From an uncultured Clostridia bacterium (GTDB lineage: Bacteria > Bacillota > Clostridia > Christensenellales > Borkfalkiaceae), in assembly GCA_947626685.1 (NCBI GenBank), contig CANQTD010000002.1:62001-126000 (forward strand): a DNA stretch of 64,000 nucleotides. Reading direction: 5' to 3'. A program made the translations under genes and the position numbers. The notes beneath the pieces were generated by a model. It was not told the DNA's origin and did no database searches. It saw only the letters and a list, made by a program, of their open reading frames with translations. This document shows, piece after piece, positions 42,979-51,896 of this stretch. How positions within the stretch are numbered: the stretch's first letter is position 1; every line of letters begins with the position of its first letter.

Positions 42979-43451
42979 AGAAATGCGTTTTTGCGGGCAC
43001 GTTCGACCCCTACACCGCAGGGCATGCGGACACGGTGGAAAAGTGCCTCAAACTCTTCGACGAAGTTGTCGTCGCCGTTGCGGAAAACCGCGGGAAGCAG
43101 TGTTTTTTCTCTCCCGAAGAGCGGGTGGAGATGGTGAAGGCCGTCTACCGAAATGAAGAGCGCGTGCGCGTCGTGCGGTGGGACGGCGTCATCGCAGACC
43201 TTCTCAAAGCGGAAAACACGCCTTTCTATGTGCGGGGCGTGCGCAACTCCGTGGACTTCGAATACGAGACGGCGGACTTTTACGCGAGCCGCAAGCTCAA
43301 TGACGAGATGATCCCGCTCTATATTCCCGCCGAACAAGACCTATTGCATATCAGTTCGACGATCGTACGCAACTCCATCGCATTCGGCAAACCGTACCAA
43401 ACGTATGTGCCGGAAGCGGTCTATGAATACATTCGCAAAAGAGGGACCTGA
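42975..43451 (+). CDS. coaD: Phosphopantetheine adenylyltransferase
   Basis: The 158-aa enzyme makes dephospho-CoA from 4'-phosphopantetheine and ATP. It has G-T-F-D-P-Y-T-A-G-H near residue 8, V-R-G-V-R and the I-S-S-T-I-V-R ATP motif. Its stop overlaps the DAHP synthase start by 1 nt (TGATG). Confidence 0.96.
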   Translation: MKKCVFAGTFDPYTAGHADTVEKCLKLFDEVVVAVAENRGKQCFFSPEERVEMVKAVYRNEERVRVVRWDGVIADLLKAENTPFYVRGVRNSVDFEYETADFYASRKLNDEMIPLYIPAEQDLLHISSTIVRNSIAFGKPYQTYVPEAVYEYIRKRGT

Positions 43452-44479
43452 TGTTCAAAAAACAGATCGAAATTCCATCGGCGGAGCAGATCCTTGCGGA
43501 AAGCCCCGTCCCCGCATCTCTCGCGCAGCTCAAACGGGAGCGCGACCGCCTTCTCATCGACGTCATCACGGGCAGATCGGACAAACTCATCGTCATCGTG
43601 GGGCCCTGTTCCGCCCACGAACCCAAACCCGTGCTCGAATACGTCGACCGCCTCGGCAAGCTGAACGAACGGGTGAAAGACAGGCTCGTGCTCGTTCCCC
43701 GCATCTACACGGCGAAGCCGCGCACGAAGGGCGTCGGCTATAAGGGCATGTTCTCCCAGCCCGACCCCGAGCACAAAGAAGATACCTTGAAAGGCATCTA
43801 CACCATCCGCGAACTGCTTTTGGGCGCGCTCCGCGAATCGGGCCTCTCCGCCGCGGACGAGATGCTCTATCCCGAGAATTTTGCCTATGTCGAAGATCTC
43901 GTCTCCTACGTCGCCATCGGCGCGCGTTCGAGCGAGAACCAGATGCACCGGCTCGTCTCGAGCGGGATCGAACTGCCCGTGGGGATCAAAAATCCCATGA
44001 GCGGAAGCATTCCCGTGCTCATCAACTCCATCTATGCGGCACAGAGCCCGCAAGTGTTCAAATACCATAATTGGCAGGTCGAAACGAACGGGAACCCGTA
44101 TGCCCACGCCGTTCTGAGAGGACGGGTGGACAATTACGGGAACGATATCCCCAATTACCATTACGAAACGGTCATGCAGGTTCTGGAGGGCTACTGCGCC
44201 ACGGAGGGCGGGCTGCGCAACCCCGCCATCATCGTCGACGCTAACCATTCCAATTCGGGCAAACGGTTCGAACAGCAGATCCGCATCGTGGAAGAGGTCC
44301 TGCAAAACCGCCAATACGACGCCGATTTCCGCCGTATCGTCAAGGGCTTCATGATCGAGAGCTTCCTCGTCGAGGGCTGTCAGGAGCATGATTACGTCTA
44401 TGGGAAATCCATCACCGATCCCTGCCTCGGCTGGGAGGATACGGAGAGGCTCATTTACGATATCGCGGAGAAGGTGTGA
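43451..44479 (+). CDS. aroF: 3-deoxy-7-phosphoheptulonate (DAHP) synthase, class I AroG/F/H type
   Basis: The 342-aa enzyme joins PEP and erythrose 4-phosphate, the first step of aromatic synthesis. It has G-P-C-S-A-H near residue 51, R-I-Y-T-A-K-P-R-T, G-I-K-N-P-M-S-G and D-A-N-H-S-N-S-G-K. This is the proteobacterial-like AroFGH form rather than the AroA-beta form usual in Bacillus. Which of the AroF/G/H feedback types it represents cannot be read from the sequence, so the symbol is nominal. pheA follows, separating these genes from the aroC-aroK cluster. Confidence 0.92.
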   Translation: MFKKQIEIPSAEQILAESPVPASLAQLKRERDRLLIDVITGRSDKLIVIVGPCSAHEPKPVLEYVDRLGKLNERVKDRLVLVPRIYTAKPRTKGVGYKGMFSQPDPEHKEDTLKGIYTIRELLLGALRESGLSAADEMLYPENFAYVEDLVSYVAIGARSSENQMHRLVSSGIELPVGIKNPMSGSIPVLINSIYAAQSPQVFKYHNWQVETNGNPYAHAVLRGRVDNYGNDIPNYHYETVMQVLEGYCATEGGLRNPAIIVDANHSNSGKRFEQQIRIVEEVLQNRQYDADFRRIVKGFMIESFLVEGCQEHDYVYGKSITDPCLGWEDTERLIYDIAEKV

Positions 44480-44480
44480 C

Positions 44481-45323
44481 ATGGCGACGGAAGAGAGACA
44501 AACGAACATGTCCCCAAACGCGCGCGCGCCGCTCCGTGTGAGCTGTCTCGGCCCCGAGGGGAGCTATTCCCAGCAGGCGGCGAGACAGATGCGCCCGGGT
44601 GCGGAGATCCTTCTCTGCCATTCTTTCGGCGAGGCCGTGGACAAGCTGCTTTCGGGCCGTGCAGACTATGCCGTCCTGCCCGTAGAAAATTCCCTGAACG
44701 GAGGGGTGCTCGAGTGCCTCGATCTGCTGAGCGAAGAGGAGATCTTCGCCGTCGAGGAATTCCCGCTCGCGATCGACCACAGGATCGCGACATTGAAAGG
44801 GGTCGGGTACGGGGACATCAGGCGCATCTATTCCCACGAACAGGCGATCGGGCAGTGCGCCGACTACATCGGTAAGCATTTCCCGGACGCGGAGTGCGTC
44901 TTTACGACGGCGACGACAGAGAGCCTTGAAAAACTCGACGCGCATTCGGCGGGCATCGTCGGAGCGCATATCGTCCGCGAGGGGGTCGTCCTCTCCGACG
45001 AGAACATAGCGGACAACAAGAACAACTTTACGAGGTTCATTCTCGCCGAACGGCGCAATTCGCTGCCCGAGCACAGTGCGATGGTGTTCTTCTGCGCGGT
45101 CTGCGCGGATAAACCGGGGTCTCTTCTCGGGCTTTTGAAGATCTTTTTGCGGAACGGGCTCAACCTCACGCGGATCGAGTCCCGCCCCGTGAAAGATATG
45201 TTCGGGCAGTACCGTTTCTTCATCGAATTTGCGGGGGATCTCGCAAGCGATTGGGTCAAGAGGGCCCTTTCGGAGGCGAGGGCGTACTGCATGCAATTCA
45301 AGCTGCTCGGCGCGTACAATTAG
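44481..45323 (+). CDS. pheA: Prephenate dehydratase
   Basis: The 280-aa enzyme makes phenylpyruvate, the phenylalanine precursor. The catalytic part shows G-P-E-G-S-Y-S, V-E-N-S-L-N-G-G and N-N-F-T-R-F; the C-terminal ACT domain (from about 200) has the E-S-R-P phenylalanine-binding motif, so feedback inhibition is likely. No chorismate mutase domain is fused. The start at ATG 44481 has GGAGAAGG upstream; the next ATG (44508) is a weaker choice. Confidence 0.93.
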   Translation: MATEERQTNMSPNARAPLRVSCLGPEGSYSQQAARQMRPGAEILLCHSFGEAVDKLLSGRADYAVLPVENSLNGGVLECLDLLSEEEIFAVEEFPLAIDHRIATLKGVGYGDIRRIYSHEQAIGQCADYIGKHFPDAECVFTTATTESLEKLDAHSAGIVGAHIVREGVVLSDENIADNKNNFTRFILAERRNSLPEHSAMVFFCAVCADKPGSLLGLLKIFLRNGLNLTRIESRPVKDMFGQYRFFIEFAGDLASDWVKRALSEARAYCMQFKLLGAYN

Positions 45324-45346
45324 CTGTCAAAAATGGTCGGAAGCGG

Positions 45347-46285
45347 TCAAAACCCGCACAAAAGGGCGAGCCCGAAACACAAGAGCGCGGCGGCAAAACC
45401 CTGCGCAAATTTGACCGCGAGGAACTTCCCCGCGGGGATGCGGATCTGCGTCAGAAAGGCAAGCTGCTGGACGAGCACGCACACCCCGCCGAACGTCGTC
45501 AGAAAGGCGCAGAGGGCGAGGGAGAGCGCAGACCTTTCCGCGGACAGGAGCGAGCAGCCTCCCGTCATTTCGAGCAGTCCCCTGAGGACGGCCACGGCAG
45601 GTTGCGGAAGGGGAAGCGGCGCGCAGAGATCGGCGATCATCTGCCCGAACGCGTAGAAGATTGCGACCGCCCCGCCCACGCACAGGACGGAGAGGACGGA
45701 ATCGGAGAGCAGTTCCGAAAGAGAGATCGGCCTTTCCGCAGAGATTTTGACACTTCGCGTTTGATTTTTCGCAAATAGGCGCACAAAAAAACAGACGAGA
45801 TATACGCCCGCCAAGTGTGAGGCGAAGAGAAGCCATCCGGCCGCCGCGCTGTGAAACATGCCGCTTCCCACGGCCCCCACGAGAAAGGCGGGGCCGGACG
45901 TCGTAGAGAGGCATGCCGCGCGCAGTTTTTCTTCTTCGGGAATGAGTTTCGCACGGGAAAGGTCGTACACCGTGCGCGCGCCGACGGGATACCCCGACAG
46001 GGCGGAGATCAGGGCGGCGCAAGCCCCCGCTCCCGAGACGCGGAAGAGCTTTCCTGAGAGCGGAGAGATCGCGTTCGCCGCATGGGAGAACAGCTTCCGC
46101 CTCGTAAAGATCGCCATGAGAAAGAGCATGGGAAGGGTCGCGGGGAGCACGCTCAACGCCCAAAGGCCGACCCCTTCGCGCACCGCTCCCGCATAGCGGG
46201 CGGGGAAAATGAGAAAGAGAACGATCGCAAGCAGGACCGCCCCCGTCAGGAGTGCGGAGGGCAGCCGCTTGGAAAAATTGCGCAT
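45347..46285 (-). CDS. ylbJ: YlbJ-like sporulation integral membrane protein
   Basis: The roughly 312-aa protein has about eight membrane helices and the nucleoside-recognition ('Gate') motifs of YlbJ: S-G-Y-P-V-G-A-R-T-V-Y-D-L and T-T-S-G-P-A-F-L-V-G-A-V-G-S-G-M-F. YlbJ is needed for a normal spore cortex in Bacillus and is made under sigma-E, whose gene is in this window. The start is uncertain: ATG 46285 is used, but ATG 46312 and a further upstream codon are in frame and none has a good ribosome site. It is convergent with pheA. Confidence 0.82.
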   Translation of the reverse strand: MRNFSKRLPSALLTGAVLLAIVLFLIFPARYAGAVREGVGLWALSVLPATLPMLFLMAIFTRRKLFSHAANAISPLSGKLFRVSGAGACAALISALSGYPVGARTVYDLSRAKLIPEEEKLRAACLSTTSGPAFLVGAVGSGMFHSAAAGWLLFASHLAGVYLVCFFVRLFAKNQTRSVKISAERPISLSELLSDSVLSVLCVGGAVAIFYAFGQMIADLCAPLPLPQPAVAVLRGLLEMTGGCSLLSAERSALSLALCAFLTTFGGVCVLVQQLAFLTQIRIPAGKFLAVKFAQGFAAALLCFGLALLCGF

Positions 46286-46315
46286 ACTGATTTGTATGCA
46301 GAGGGAGGACATGTT

Positions 46316-47116
46316 ATGAAAAAACTCGGCTTTGCGCTTGGCGCAGGCGGTTCGCGCGGGGTCGCGCACGTCGGCTTTTTGCAGGCGATGGAGGAAGCGG
46401 GCATTCGGCCCGACTACGTCTCCGGTTGTTCGATGGGGGCGATCATCGGGGCATGCTACTGCGCGGGCGCAAGTCCCGCGGACATGAAATCGGTCGTCAT
46501 CGACTTAAAACTCGCCGATATCGCCGCCGTCAACATTTCCCCCGTGCGCAGGAACGGGCTGATGAGAATGACGAAGGCGCGCAAGCTCATGGTCGATCTC
46601 ATCGGGGAAAAGTCGTTCGACGAACTCAGGATCCCCTTCGTCTGCGTCGCGACCGACCTCATCAAGGGCAAACTCGTCGTAATGTCGAAGGGGAACGTGA
46701 TCGACGCGGCGCTCGCTTCGGGTTCCATTCCGGGCGCGTTCACGCCCGCGCAGTTCGGCGGCCATTCCATGCTCGTCGACGGCGCGATCTTAGAGCGCGT
46801 TCCCACCCGCGAGGTGAAAAATCTCGGCGCGGAGGCGATCGTCGCCGTGGACGTGCTCGGCAATCTCGTCGTGGAAAAGGAAGTGCAGGGCAATATCGTC
46901 GATACCCTTCTCCGCTGTATGGACATTATGGACACGCGCGCCACGCAGAAGAAACGTCAGTCCCGCAGGTATGTGGACCTTTGGTTGGAGCCCGATCTCG
47001 GCTCGATGGACCAATACGCAGTGAAAGATCTCTCCTTCGCCTATTACAAGGGCTACGAGCTCGGTATTTCGAAGGCGGAGGAGATCAAACGCATTTACCG
47101 AGATGGATCTGTTTGA
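46316..47116 (+). CDS. Patatin-like phospholipase (RssA type)
   Basis: The 266-aa protein has G-A-G-G-S-R-G-V-A-H-V-G, the nucleophile elbow G-C-S-M-G near residue 39 and the catalytic Asp in V-D-G-A. It is the second patatin in the window and shorter than the first, without basic extensions. It starts at ATG 46316 after GAGGGAGG, divergent from ylbJ, and overlaps rarA by 14 nt. Confidence 0.9.
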   Translation: MKKLGFALGAGGSRGVAHVGFLQAMEEAGIRPDYVSGCSMGAIIGACYCAGASPADMKSVVIDLKLADIAAVNISPVRRNGLMRMTKARKLMVDLIGEKSFDELRIPFVCVATDLIKGKLVVMSKGNVIDAALASGSIPGAFTPAQFGGHSMLVDGAILERVPTREVKNLGAEAIVAVDVLGNLVVEKEVQGNIVDTLLRCMDIMDTRATQKKRQSRRYVDLWLEPDLGSMDQYAVKDLSFAYYKGYELGISKAEEIKRIYRDGSV

Positions 47117-48410
47117 TTTCAACGACAACGAGGAGCGCGCAAAACCGCTTGCCGAGCGGATGCGCGCTTCCACATTAAAGGACTTCGTCGGACAGCGGCA
47201 TCTTATCGCGGAGGGTTCGCTCCTTCGCCGCGCCATCGCGCTCGACCGCCTCGGAAGCTGTATTTTCTGGGGGCCTCCCGGTTGCGGCAAGACGACGCTC
47301 GCCAATATCATCGCCGCGCAGACGAACGCGGATTTCATCAAGCTCAATGCGGTCAACGCGGGCGTTGCAGACGTGAAGAAGGCGGTGGAACAGGCGCGCA
47401 ACAATCTGAAAATGTTTGCGCGGCGCACCTATCTCATGCTCGACGAATGCCACCGCTTCAACAAGACGCAGTCGGATTCCCTTCTCCCCGCCATCGAGCA
47501 GGGGACGATCCTCTTCATCGGGTCGACGACGGAAAATCCCTACGCCTCGATGACGCCCGCGATCGTCTCCCGCTGCCGCGTGTTCAAATTCGAGGCTCTC
47601 ACCGAGGAGGATATCCGCGGCGCGCTCGAAAGGGCGCTTCAAGACAAGCGGAAGGGGCTCGGTACATACGGGGCGACGGTGGACGAGGACGCGCTCAGAC
47701 ACCTTGCCTTCACCGCGGGAGGGGATCTGCGCACGGCGTACAACGCGCTTGAACTCGCCGTGCTGACCACGCCGCCCGATGCGGACGGAAAGATCCGCGT
47801 GACCCTTAGGGACGCCGAACAGTCCATCCAGCGCAAGTCGCTCTCCTACAACGAGGACCTTTATTACGACATTCTCTCGGCGTTCTGCAAATCGCTCCGC
47901 GGAAGCGACGCGGACGCCGCGCTCTACTACGCCATGCGGCTGATCGAGGGAGGGTGCGACCCGCTTCTTGTCATCCGTAGATTGATCGCGCACGCGGCGG
48001 AGGACGTCGGAATGGCGGACCCGCAGGCGCTCGTGATCGCCGTCTCCGCGCTCACGGCATTCCAAAACATGGGCTATCCCGAGGGGCTCATCCCTCTCTC
48101 CGAAGCGATCGTCTATGTCTGCGAAGCGGAGAAGAGCAACTCGGTCGTCACCGCGATGGACGGCGCGAGGCGGGACGCGCGCGAAAACAGGGACGACGAC
48201 ATTCCCCGCTATCTCCGCGACAGTTCCTACGGCGACAGGGCGATGAAGGCGGACAGCGCGGGCTACTTGTACCCCCACGACTTCGGCGGCTATGTGCAGC
48301 AGCAGTATCTTCCCGACTCTCTGAAAGAGCGGACGTACTATGTCCCGTCCGACCGCGGATATGAGAAAACGGTCGCCGAGATCAGAAGAAAAAAGGGAAA
48401 GAAGCGGTAA
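47103..48410 (+). CDS. rarA: Replication-associated recombination protein RarA (MgsA)
   Basis: The 435-aa AAA+ ATPase has Walker A G-P-P-G-C-G-K-T-T near residue 58, Walker B L-M-L-D-E-C-H-R-F, sensor 1 G-S-T-T-E-N-P-Y, and the C-terminal tetramerisation domain. RarA acts at stalled forks. It overlaps the patatin gene; its stop codon lies in the loop of its own terminator. Confidence 0.95.
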   Translation: MDLFDFNDNEERAKPLAERMRASTLKDFVGQRHLIAEGSLLRRAIALDRLGSCIFWGPPGCGKTTLANIIAAQTNADFIKLNAVNAGVADVKKAVEQARNNLKMFARRTYLMLDECHRFNKTQSDSLLPAIEQGTILFIGSTTENPYASMTPAIVSRCRVFKFEALTEEDIRGALERALQDKRKGLGTYGATVDEDALRHLAFTAGGDLRTAYNALELAVLTTPPDADGKIRVTLRDAEQSIQRKSLSYNEDLYYDILSAFCKSLRGSDADAALYYAMRLIEGGCDPLLVIRRLIAHAAEDVGMADPQALVIAVSALTAFQNMGYPEGLIPLSEAIVYVCEAEKSNSVVTAMDGARRDARENRDDDIPRYLRDSSYGDRAMKADSAGYLYPHDFGGYVQQQYLPDSLKERTYYVPSDRGYEKTVAEIRRKKGKKR

Positions 48411-48426
48411 CTTCTTTCCCTTTTTT
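48389..48426 (+). terminator. Terminator overlapping the rarA stop
   Basis: The 16-bp stem AAAAAAGGGAAAGAAG pairs with CTTCTTTCCCTTTTTT around a 6-nt loop that contains the rarA TAA. It is bidirectional. Confidence 0.92.
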
Positions 48427-48445
48427 CAGTTGAAATTTGCCGCGT

Positions 48446-48775
48446 CTACACTGCGGCGCTACCGGCGAGCAGGAACATGGGGACGAAGGCAAAGCCGAAA
48501 AGCAAAACCGACACGGCTTCGAGCCCCAATTCCACGCTGCTGATGATGATCCCGGCGCATGCAAGGCCTTCGCCGCCTTCGCCCGATTCGCGGCACTTCT
48601 TCCGCGCGAGGATAGAGCACACGAGCCCCGCAATGGGCACGAGGAACGAGAGGACGAACCCGACGATGGCAAGCGTGTTCGTTCTGGAACTCGTTTCATT
48701 TGTCACCGCGACCCCGCAATGGACGCAGACCGCAGCCTTGTCGTCGATCTCTTTTCCGCAATTTTTGCAAAACAT
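48446..48775 (-). CDS. Zinc-ribbon membrane protein (DUF4190-like), module 2
   Basis: The 109-aa protein has an N-terminal zinc ribbon (C3, C6, C17, C20: M-F-C-K-N-C-G and C-V-H-C-G) and two membrane helices (about 35-58 and 71-105) with a short cytoplasmic loop, as in DUF4190-type proteins. Function is unknown. It starts at ATG 48775; its promoter holds an operator palindrome, and an Xre regulator is divergent. Confidence 0.85.
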   Translation of the reverse strand: MFCKNCGKEIDDKAAVCVHCGVAVTNETSSRTNTLAIVGFVLSFLVPIAGLVCSILARKKCRESGEGGEGLACAGIIISSVELGLEAVSVLLFGFAFVPMFLLAGSAAV

Positions 48776-48803
48776 ACCGATCCTCCTTTTGTGTTATATT
48801 TTT

Positions 48804-48832
48804 ATTATATTCCCATGATAATGGGAAGTCAA
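48804..48832 (-). promoter_or_regulatory. Promoter with operator palindrome in the spacer (Xre module 2)
   Basis: Minus strand: TTGACT (48832-48827), 17 nt, TATAAT (48809-48804). The spacer is filled by operator 1, TTCCCA-N6-TGGGAA (48810-48827). Confidence 0.82.
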
Positions 48833-48838
48833 GTAATT

Positions 48839-48856
48839 TTCCCAATATTGTGGGAA
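48839..48856. promoter_or_regulatory. Second operator of Xre module 2
   Basis: TTCCCA-N6-TGGGAA again, extended by one or two more paired A/T at each side. It ends 9 nt before the xre start, so it could also block that gene (autoregulation). Confidence 0.8.
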
Positions 48857-48865
48857 AATATTTTT

Positions 48866-49081
48866 ATGGATACGGGATTCGGGGAACGGCTTCGGTCGCT
48901 CCGCCAAGAAAAAAACATCGGCCAGATCCAACTCGCGAAGGAGCTCGACGTTGGGAAATCCGTCATCAGCCTTTGGGAGCTGGGGCGGTGCGAACCGACG
49001 CTCTCCAAACTCGTTGCGATTTCAAAATATTTCAATGTGAGCATCGACTATCTTGCGGGTCTTGAAGATACAGACTTGTGA
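48866..49081 (+). CDS. Xre-family HTH regulator (module 2)
   Basis: The 71-aa protein is a single Cro/C1-type HTH: F-G-E-R-L-R-S-L-R, I-Q-L-A-K-E-L-D-V, K-S-V-I-S-L-W-E-L-G and P-T-L-S-K-L. It starts at ATG 48866 with no ribosome site. Two identical-half-site operators between it and the zinc-ribbon membrane gene strongly suggest it binds there and represses both. It has the same size and setting as the Xre protein at 24.7 kb. Confidence 0.9.
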   Translation: MDTGFGERLRSLRQEKNIGQIQLAKELDVGKSVISLWELGRCEPTLSKLVAISKYFNVSIDYLAGLEDTDL

Positions 49082-49097
49082 CGGCCTCCCAAATATC

Positions 49098-49126
49098 GGC
49101 ATATTCCGACAGGATATGCCTTTTTT
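49098..49126 (+). terminator. Terminator of the Xre gene (module 2)
   Basis: GGCATAT and ATATGCC form a 7-bp stem with a 9-nt loop, followed by TTTTTT. Confidence 0.85.
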
Positions 49127-49143
49127 CATGCCGCGAAAACCCC

Positions 49144-49149
49144 TATAAT
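49144..49149 (+). promoter_or_regulatory. Possible -10 element for spoIIGA-sigE
   Basis: TATAAT lies 18 nt before the spoIIGA ATG, with no -35 at 17 nt. In Bacillus the spoIIG promoter is activated by Spo0A~P with wide spacing; no clear 0A box was found here. Confidence 0.4.
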
Positions 49150-49167
49150 GGTCGGCACGGAGCGGAT

Positions 49168-49965
49168 ATGGTCGTCTATGTAGAAGCCGCATTTCTTGAA
49201 AATTTTCTTCTCGACGGGCTGCTTTTGTACCTCGCGCTCAAATGCGCCCGCATCAAGCCTTCCGTCTGGCGTTTGCTGCTCGCGGCCGCGGCGGGCGGGG
49301 CGGAGGCGCTGCTCTTTCCCGTTCTGAAAGTTCCCGTCTGGGCGGCGTATCTTATGAAGATCGCAGGCGGCGTCCTGCTCGTGCTCATCGCGGTCAAGGG
49401 AAAGAAATGCAAGCCTTATTTCGTTGCGGGCGCAATTTTCTTTTTCCTGACGTTTGCCCTCGGCGGACTGCTCACCGCGGCTTACTCTTTCTTCGGGGTC
49501 GAATACGAAGAGGGGAACGGCTTCCTCGTCGAGCGCGCTCCCGTCGGGCTCATCTTGGGCGGCGCGGGCGTCTTTGCCGTCGCCGTGGCGGAGCTCGCGA
49601 AATATCTCTACCGTTACAGGAAGTTCAAGCGGGAACTTCTTCCCTGTAAGCTCAAAGCGGGCGAAAGAGAGGTCCGCTGGACGGGGTATGCAGACAGCGG
49701 GAACAACCTTTTCTATCACGGCAACCCCGTGTGCGTGACCTCTGCGGCGGCGATCTTCGCGCTGTTCGGGAGGGGAGCGAAGGAGGAGGGCCGCATGACG
49801 GTGGGAACGGTCAACGGGAGCCGCACGTCGCCCGTGTTCGTCTGCGAGCGCATGGAGATCTGCGCGAACAAGGAGACGATCACGCGGCAGAACGTCTATC
49901 TCACCGTCGGAGAAGTCTCGCCCGAGTACGGGCTCATTCTCAACACCGCATTGATGGAGGCTTAA
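49168..49965 (+). CDS. spoIIGA: Sigma-E processing peptidase SpoIIGA
   Basis: The 265-aa protein has five N-terminal membrane helices (about 1-140) and a C-terminal aspartic-protease-like domain with the catalytic D176 in Y-A-D-S-G-N-N-L. SpoIIGA cleaves pro-sigma-E at the septum after forespore signalling. It starts at ATG 49168 with CGGAG upstream; the frame is open further 5' but crosses the terminator. It sits directly before sigE, as expected. Confidence 0.93.
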   Translation: MVVYVEAAFLENFLLDGLLLYLALKCARIKPSVWRLLLAAAAGGAEALLFPVLKVPVWAAYLMKIAGGVLLVLIAVKGKKCKPYFVAGAIFFFLTFALGGLLTAAYSFFGVEYEEGNGFLVERAPVGLILGGAGVFAVAVAELAKYLYRYRKFKRELLPCKLKAGEREVRWTGYADSGNNLFYHGNPVCVTSAAAIFALFGRGAKEEGRMTVGTVNGSRTSPVFVCERMEICANKETITRQNVYLTVGEVSPEYGLILNTALMEA

Positions 49966-50679
49966 ATGAAACTTTTCGAACTTCTCAAAAAATGGCTTTG
50001 CAAGCTGACCGGCAACGAGGAGAACGTCGTCCACTATCTGTGCGGCAACGAGGCGCTTCCGCTCCCGCTGTCTGCGGAGGAGGAGGCGGAAATGCTCAGG
50101 CAGCTCGAGGCGGAGGAAAACGCCGAGGCCGTCAAGGCGAAGCTCATCGAACACAATCTGCGGCTCGTCGTGTACATCTCCCGCAAGTTCGACAACACGG
50201 GCGTGGACGGGGACGATCTCATCTCCATCGGGACGATCGGGCTCATCAAGGCGATCAACTCCTTCCGCACAGATAAAAATATTAAGCTCGCGACGTATGC
50301 CTCCCGTTGCATCGAGAACGAGATCTTGATGTATCTCAGGCGCACCGTGAAGCTCAAGAGCGAGATCTCCTTCGACGAGCCGCTCAACACCGACTTCGAG
50401 GGAAACGAACTGCTTCTCTCCGACATTCTCGGCACCGATTGCGAATCCGTTTACAGCGGCGTGGAGAAGAATGTGGAGCGCGAGCTCTTGCGCGACGCGC
50501 TTGCCAAACTTCCCGAGCGGGAGAGAAAGATCATGTACATGCGGTTCGGGCTGGGCGGGGGCGAGGAGATGACCCAAAAGGACGTCGCCGACGTGCTCGG
50601 CATCTCCCAGAGCTACATATCCCGCCTCGAAAAGAAGATCATCGAGCGGCTGAAAAAAGAGATCTCGAAATTGGTTTAG
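49966..50679 (+). CDS. sigE: RNA polymerase sporulation sigma factor SigE
   Basis: The 237-aa sigma factor begins with a pro-sequence of about 30 residues ([16 protein letters not shown]) to be removed by SpoIIGA. Region 2 has [14 protein letters not shown] and the C-terminal [14 protein letters not shown]. It controls early mother-cell genes. It starts right after spoIIGA. sigG, normally next, is displaced by two other genes. Confidence 0.95.
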   Translation: MKLFELLKKWLCKLTGNEENVVHYLCGNEALPLPLSAEEEAEMLRQLEAEENAEAVKAKLIEHNLRLVVYISRKFDNTGVDGDDLISIGTIGLIKAINSFRTDKNIKLATYASRCIENEILMYLRRTVKLKSEISFDEPLNTDFEGNELLLSDILGTDCESVYSGVEKNVERELLRDALAKLPERERKIMYMRFGLGGGEEMTQKDVADVLGISQSYISRLEKKIIERLKKEISKLV

Positions 50680-50695
50680 AAAATTCCGGAAAATC

Positions 50696-50724
50696 TTGAC
50701 AGCGCGCCGCAAATCCGTTATAAT
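50696..50724 (+). promoter_or_regulatory. Promoter of the alpha-galactosidase gene
   Basis: TTGACA at 50696-50701, 17 nt, TATAAT at 50719-50724. A GCCAT-CAA-ATGGC inverted repeat (50736-50748) lies between it and the start and could be an operator. Confidence 0.88.
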
Positions 50725-50768
50725 CCTATCAAACAGCCATCAAATGGCATCATAACGGAGAAAAATCT

Positions 50769-51896
50769 ATGATCAAAAACGTTCCTCCGATGGGTTGGAA
50801 TACCTGGAACACCTTTGCCGAGAACATCAACGAAGAGCTTGTTCTCTCCTCGGCGGAAGTTCTCGTTTCGTCGGGCCTCAAAGAGGCGGGCTATGAATAT
50901 GTCGTCGTCGACGATTGCTGGGCGCTCCGCGGGCGGGACAAAGAGGGAAGGCTGATCCCCGATCCCGCAAAATTCCCGCACGGCATGAAGTACGTCGCCG
51001 ACCATCTCCACGCGATGGGTCTGAAATTCGGCATGTATTCGTGCTGCGGCAATCTGACTTGCGCGCAGTACCCCGCGAGCTTCAACCGCGAGTTCATCGA
51101 CGCGGAGACCTTTGCGGGCTGGGGCGTGGATTTCCTCAAATACGATTACTGCTTCAAGCCCGTCTCCGCGGACGGGAAAACGCTCTACCGCCGCATGGGG
51201 CTTGCGCTCTCAAATTGCGGAAGGGACATCCTGTTCAGCGGATGCAGCTGGGGGAGCGACAACACGCACGAATGGATCGGCACGACGGGAGCCAATATGT
51301 GGCGTTCCACGGGCGATATCGTCGACGCGTGGGATTCCGTCAAGGAACTCATCCAAAAACAGTACGAGATCCTTCCGTACGGCGGCGTCGGCTGTTTCAA
51401 CGATATGGACATGCTCATCGTCGGCATGCACGGGAAGGGGCACGTCGGGCTCAAAGGGTGCACGGACGAGGAATACCGCCTGCACTTCGCCGCATGGTGC
51501 CTGCTCGCTTCCCCGCTCATGATCGGCTGCGATATCCGCACGATGGACAGTGCGACGAAGGAGATCCTCACCAACCGCATGCTCATCGGGATCCAGCAGG
51601 ACGCGCGCGGCAACCGTCCCTTCCTCTTCAAACTTTGGGGGAATGAGGAGCTGCCCGTGATCGTCCGCTACCTCGGAAACGGCGACATCGCGCTCGGGTT
51701 CTTCAATCTGACGGACGGCCCCGCGCATATGTGGGTGACGACGGAGGACCTCGGCGTCCCCGAGACCGCGGGCAAGAAGCTGTCGGGCACGGAGGCGTAT
51801 TCGGGCAGAAAGGCCGAGTCGCAAAACGGCGTCGTCATGGCGACGCTCGCCGCACACGCATGCGAAGTGTACCGCTTCAAGGTCGTCGGCGCATGA
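50769..51896 (+). CDS. Alpha-galactosidase, glycoside hydrolase family 27
   Basis: The 375-aa enzyme has the GH27 layout: P-P-M-G-W-N-T-W at the start, V-V-D-D-C-W, nucleophile D126 in K-Y-D-Y-C and acid/base D183 in R-S-T-G-D. A small C-terminal beta domain follows. No signal peptide, so it works in the cytoplasm on imported alpha-galactosides. It has its own vegetative promoter and a possible operator, although it lies between sigE and sigG. Confidence 0.92.
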   Translation: MIKNVPPMGWNTWNTFAENINEELVLSSAEVLVSSGLKEAGYEYVVVDDCWALRGRDKEGRLIPDPAKFPHGMKYVADHLHAMGLKFGMYSCCGNLTCAQYPASFNREFIDAETFAGWGVDFLKYDYCFKPVSADGKTLYRRMGLALSNCGRDILFSGCSWGSDNTHEWIGTTGANMWRSTGDIVDAWDSVKELIQKQYEILPYGGVGCFNDMDMLIVGMHGKGHVGLKGCTDEEYRLHFAAWCLLASPLMIGCDIRTMDSATKEILTNRMLIGIQQDARGNRPFLFKLWGNEELPVIVRYLGNGDIALGFFNLTDGPAHMWVTTEDLGVPETAGKKLSGTEAYSGRKAESQNGVVMATLAAHACEVYRFKVVGA

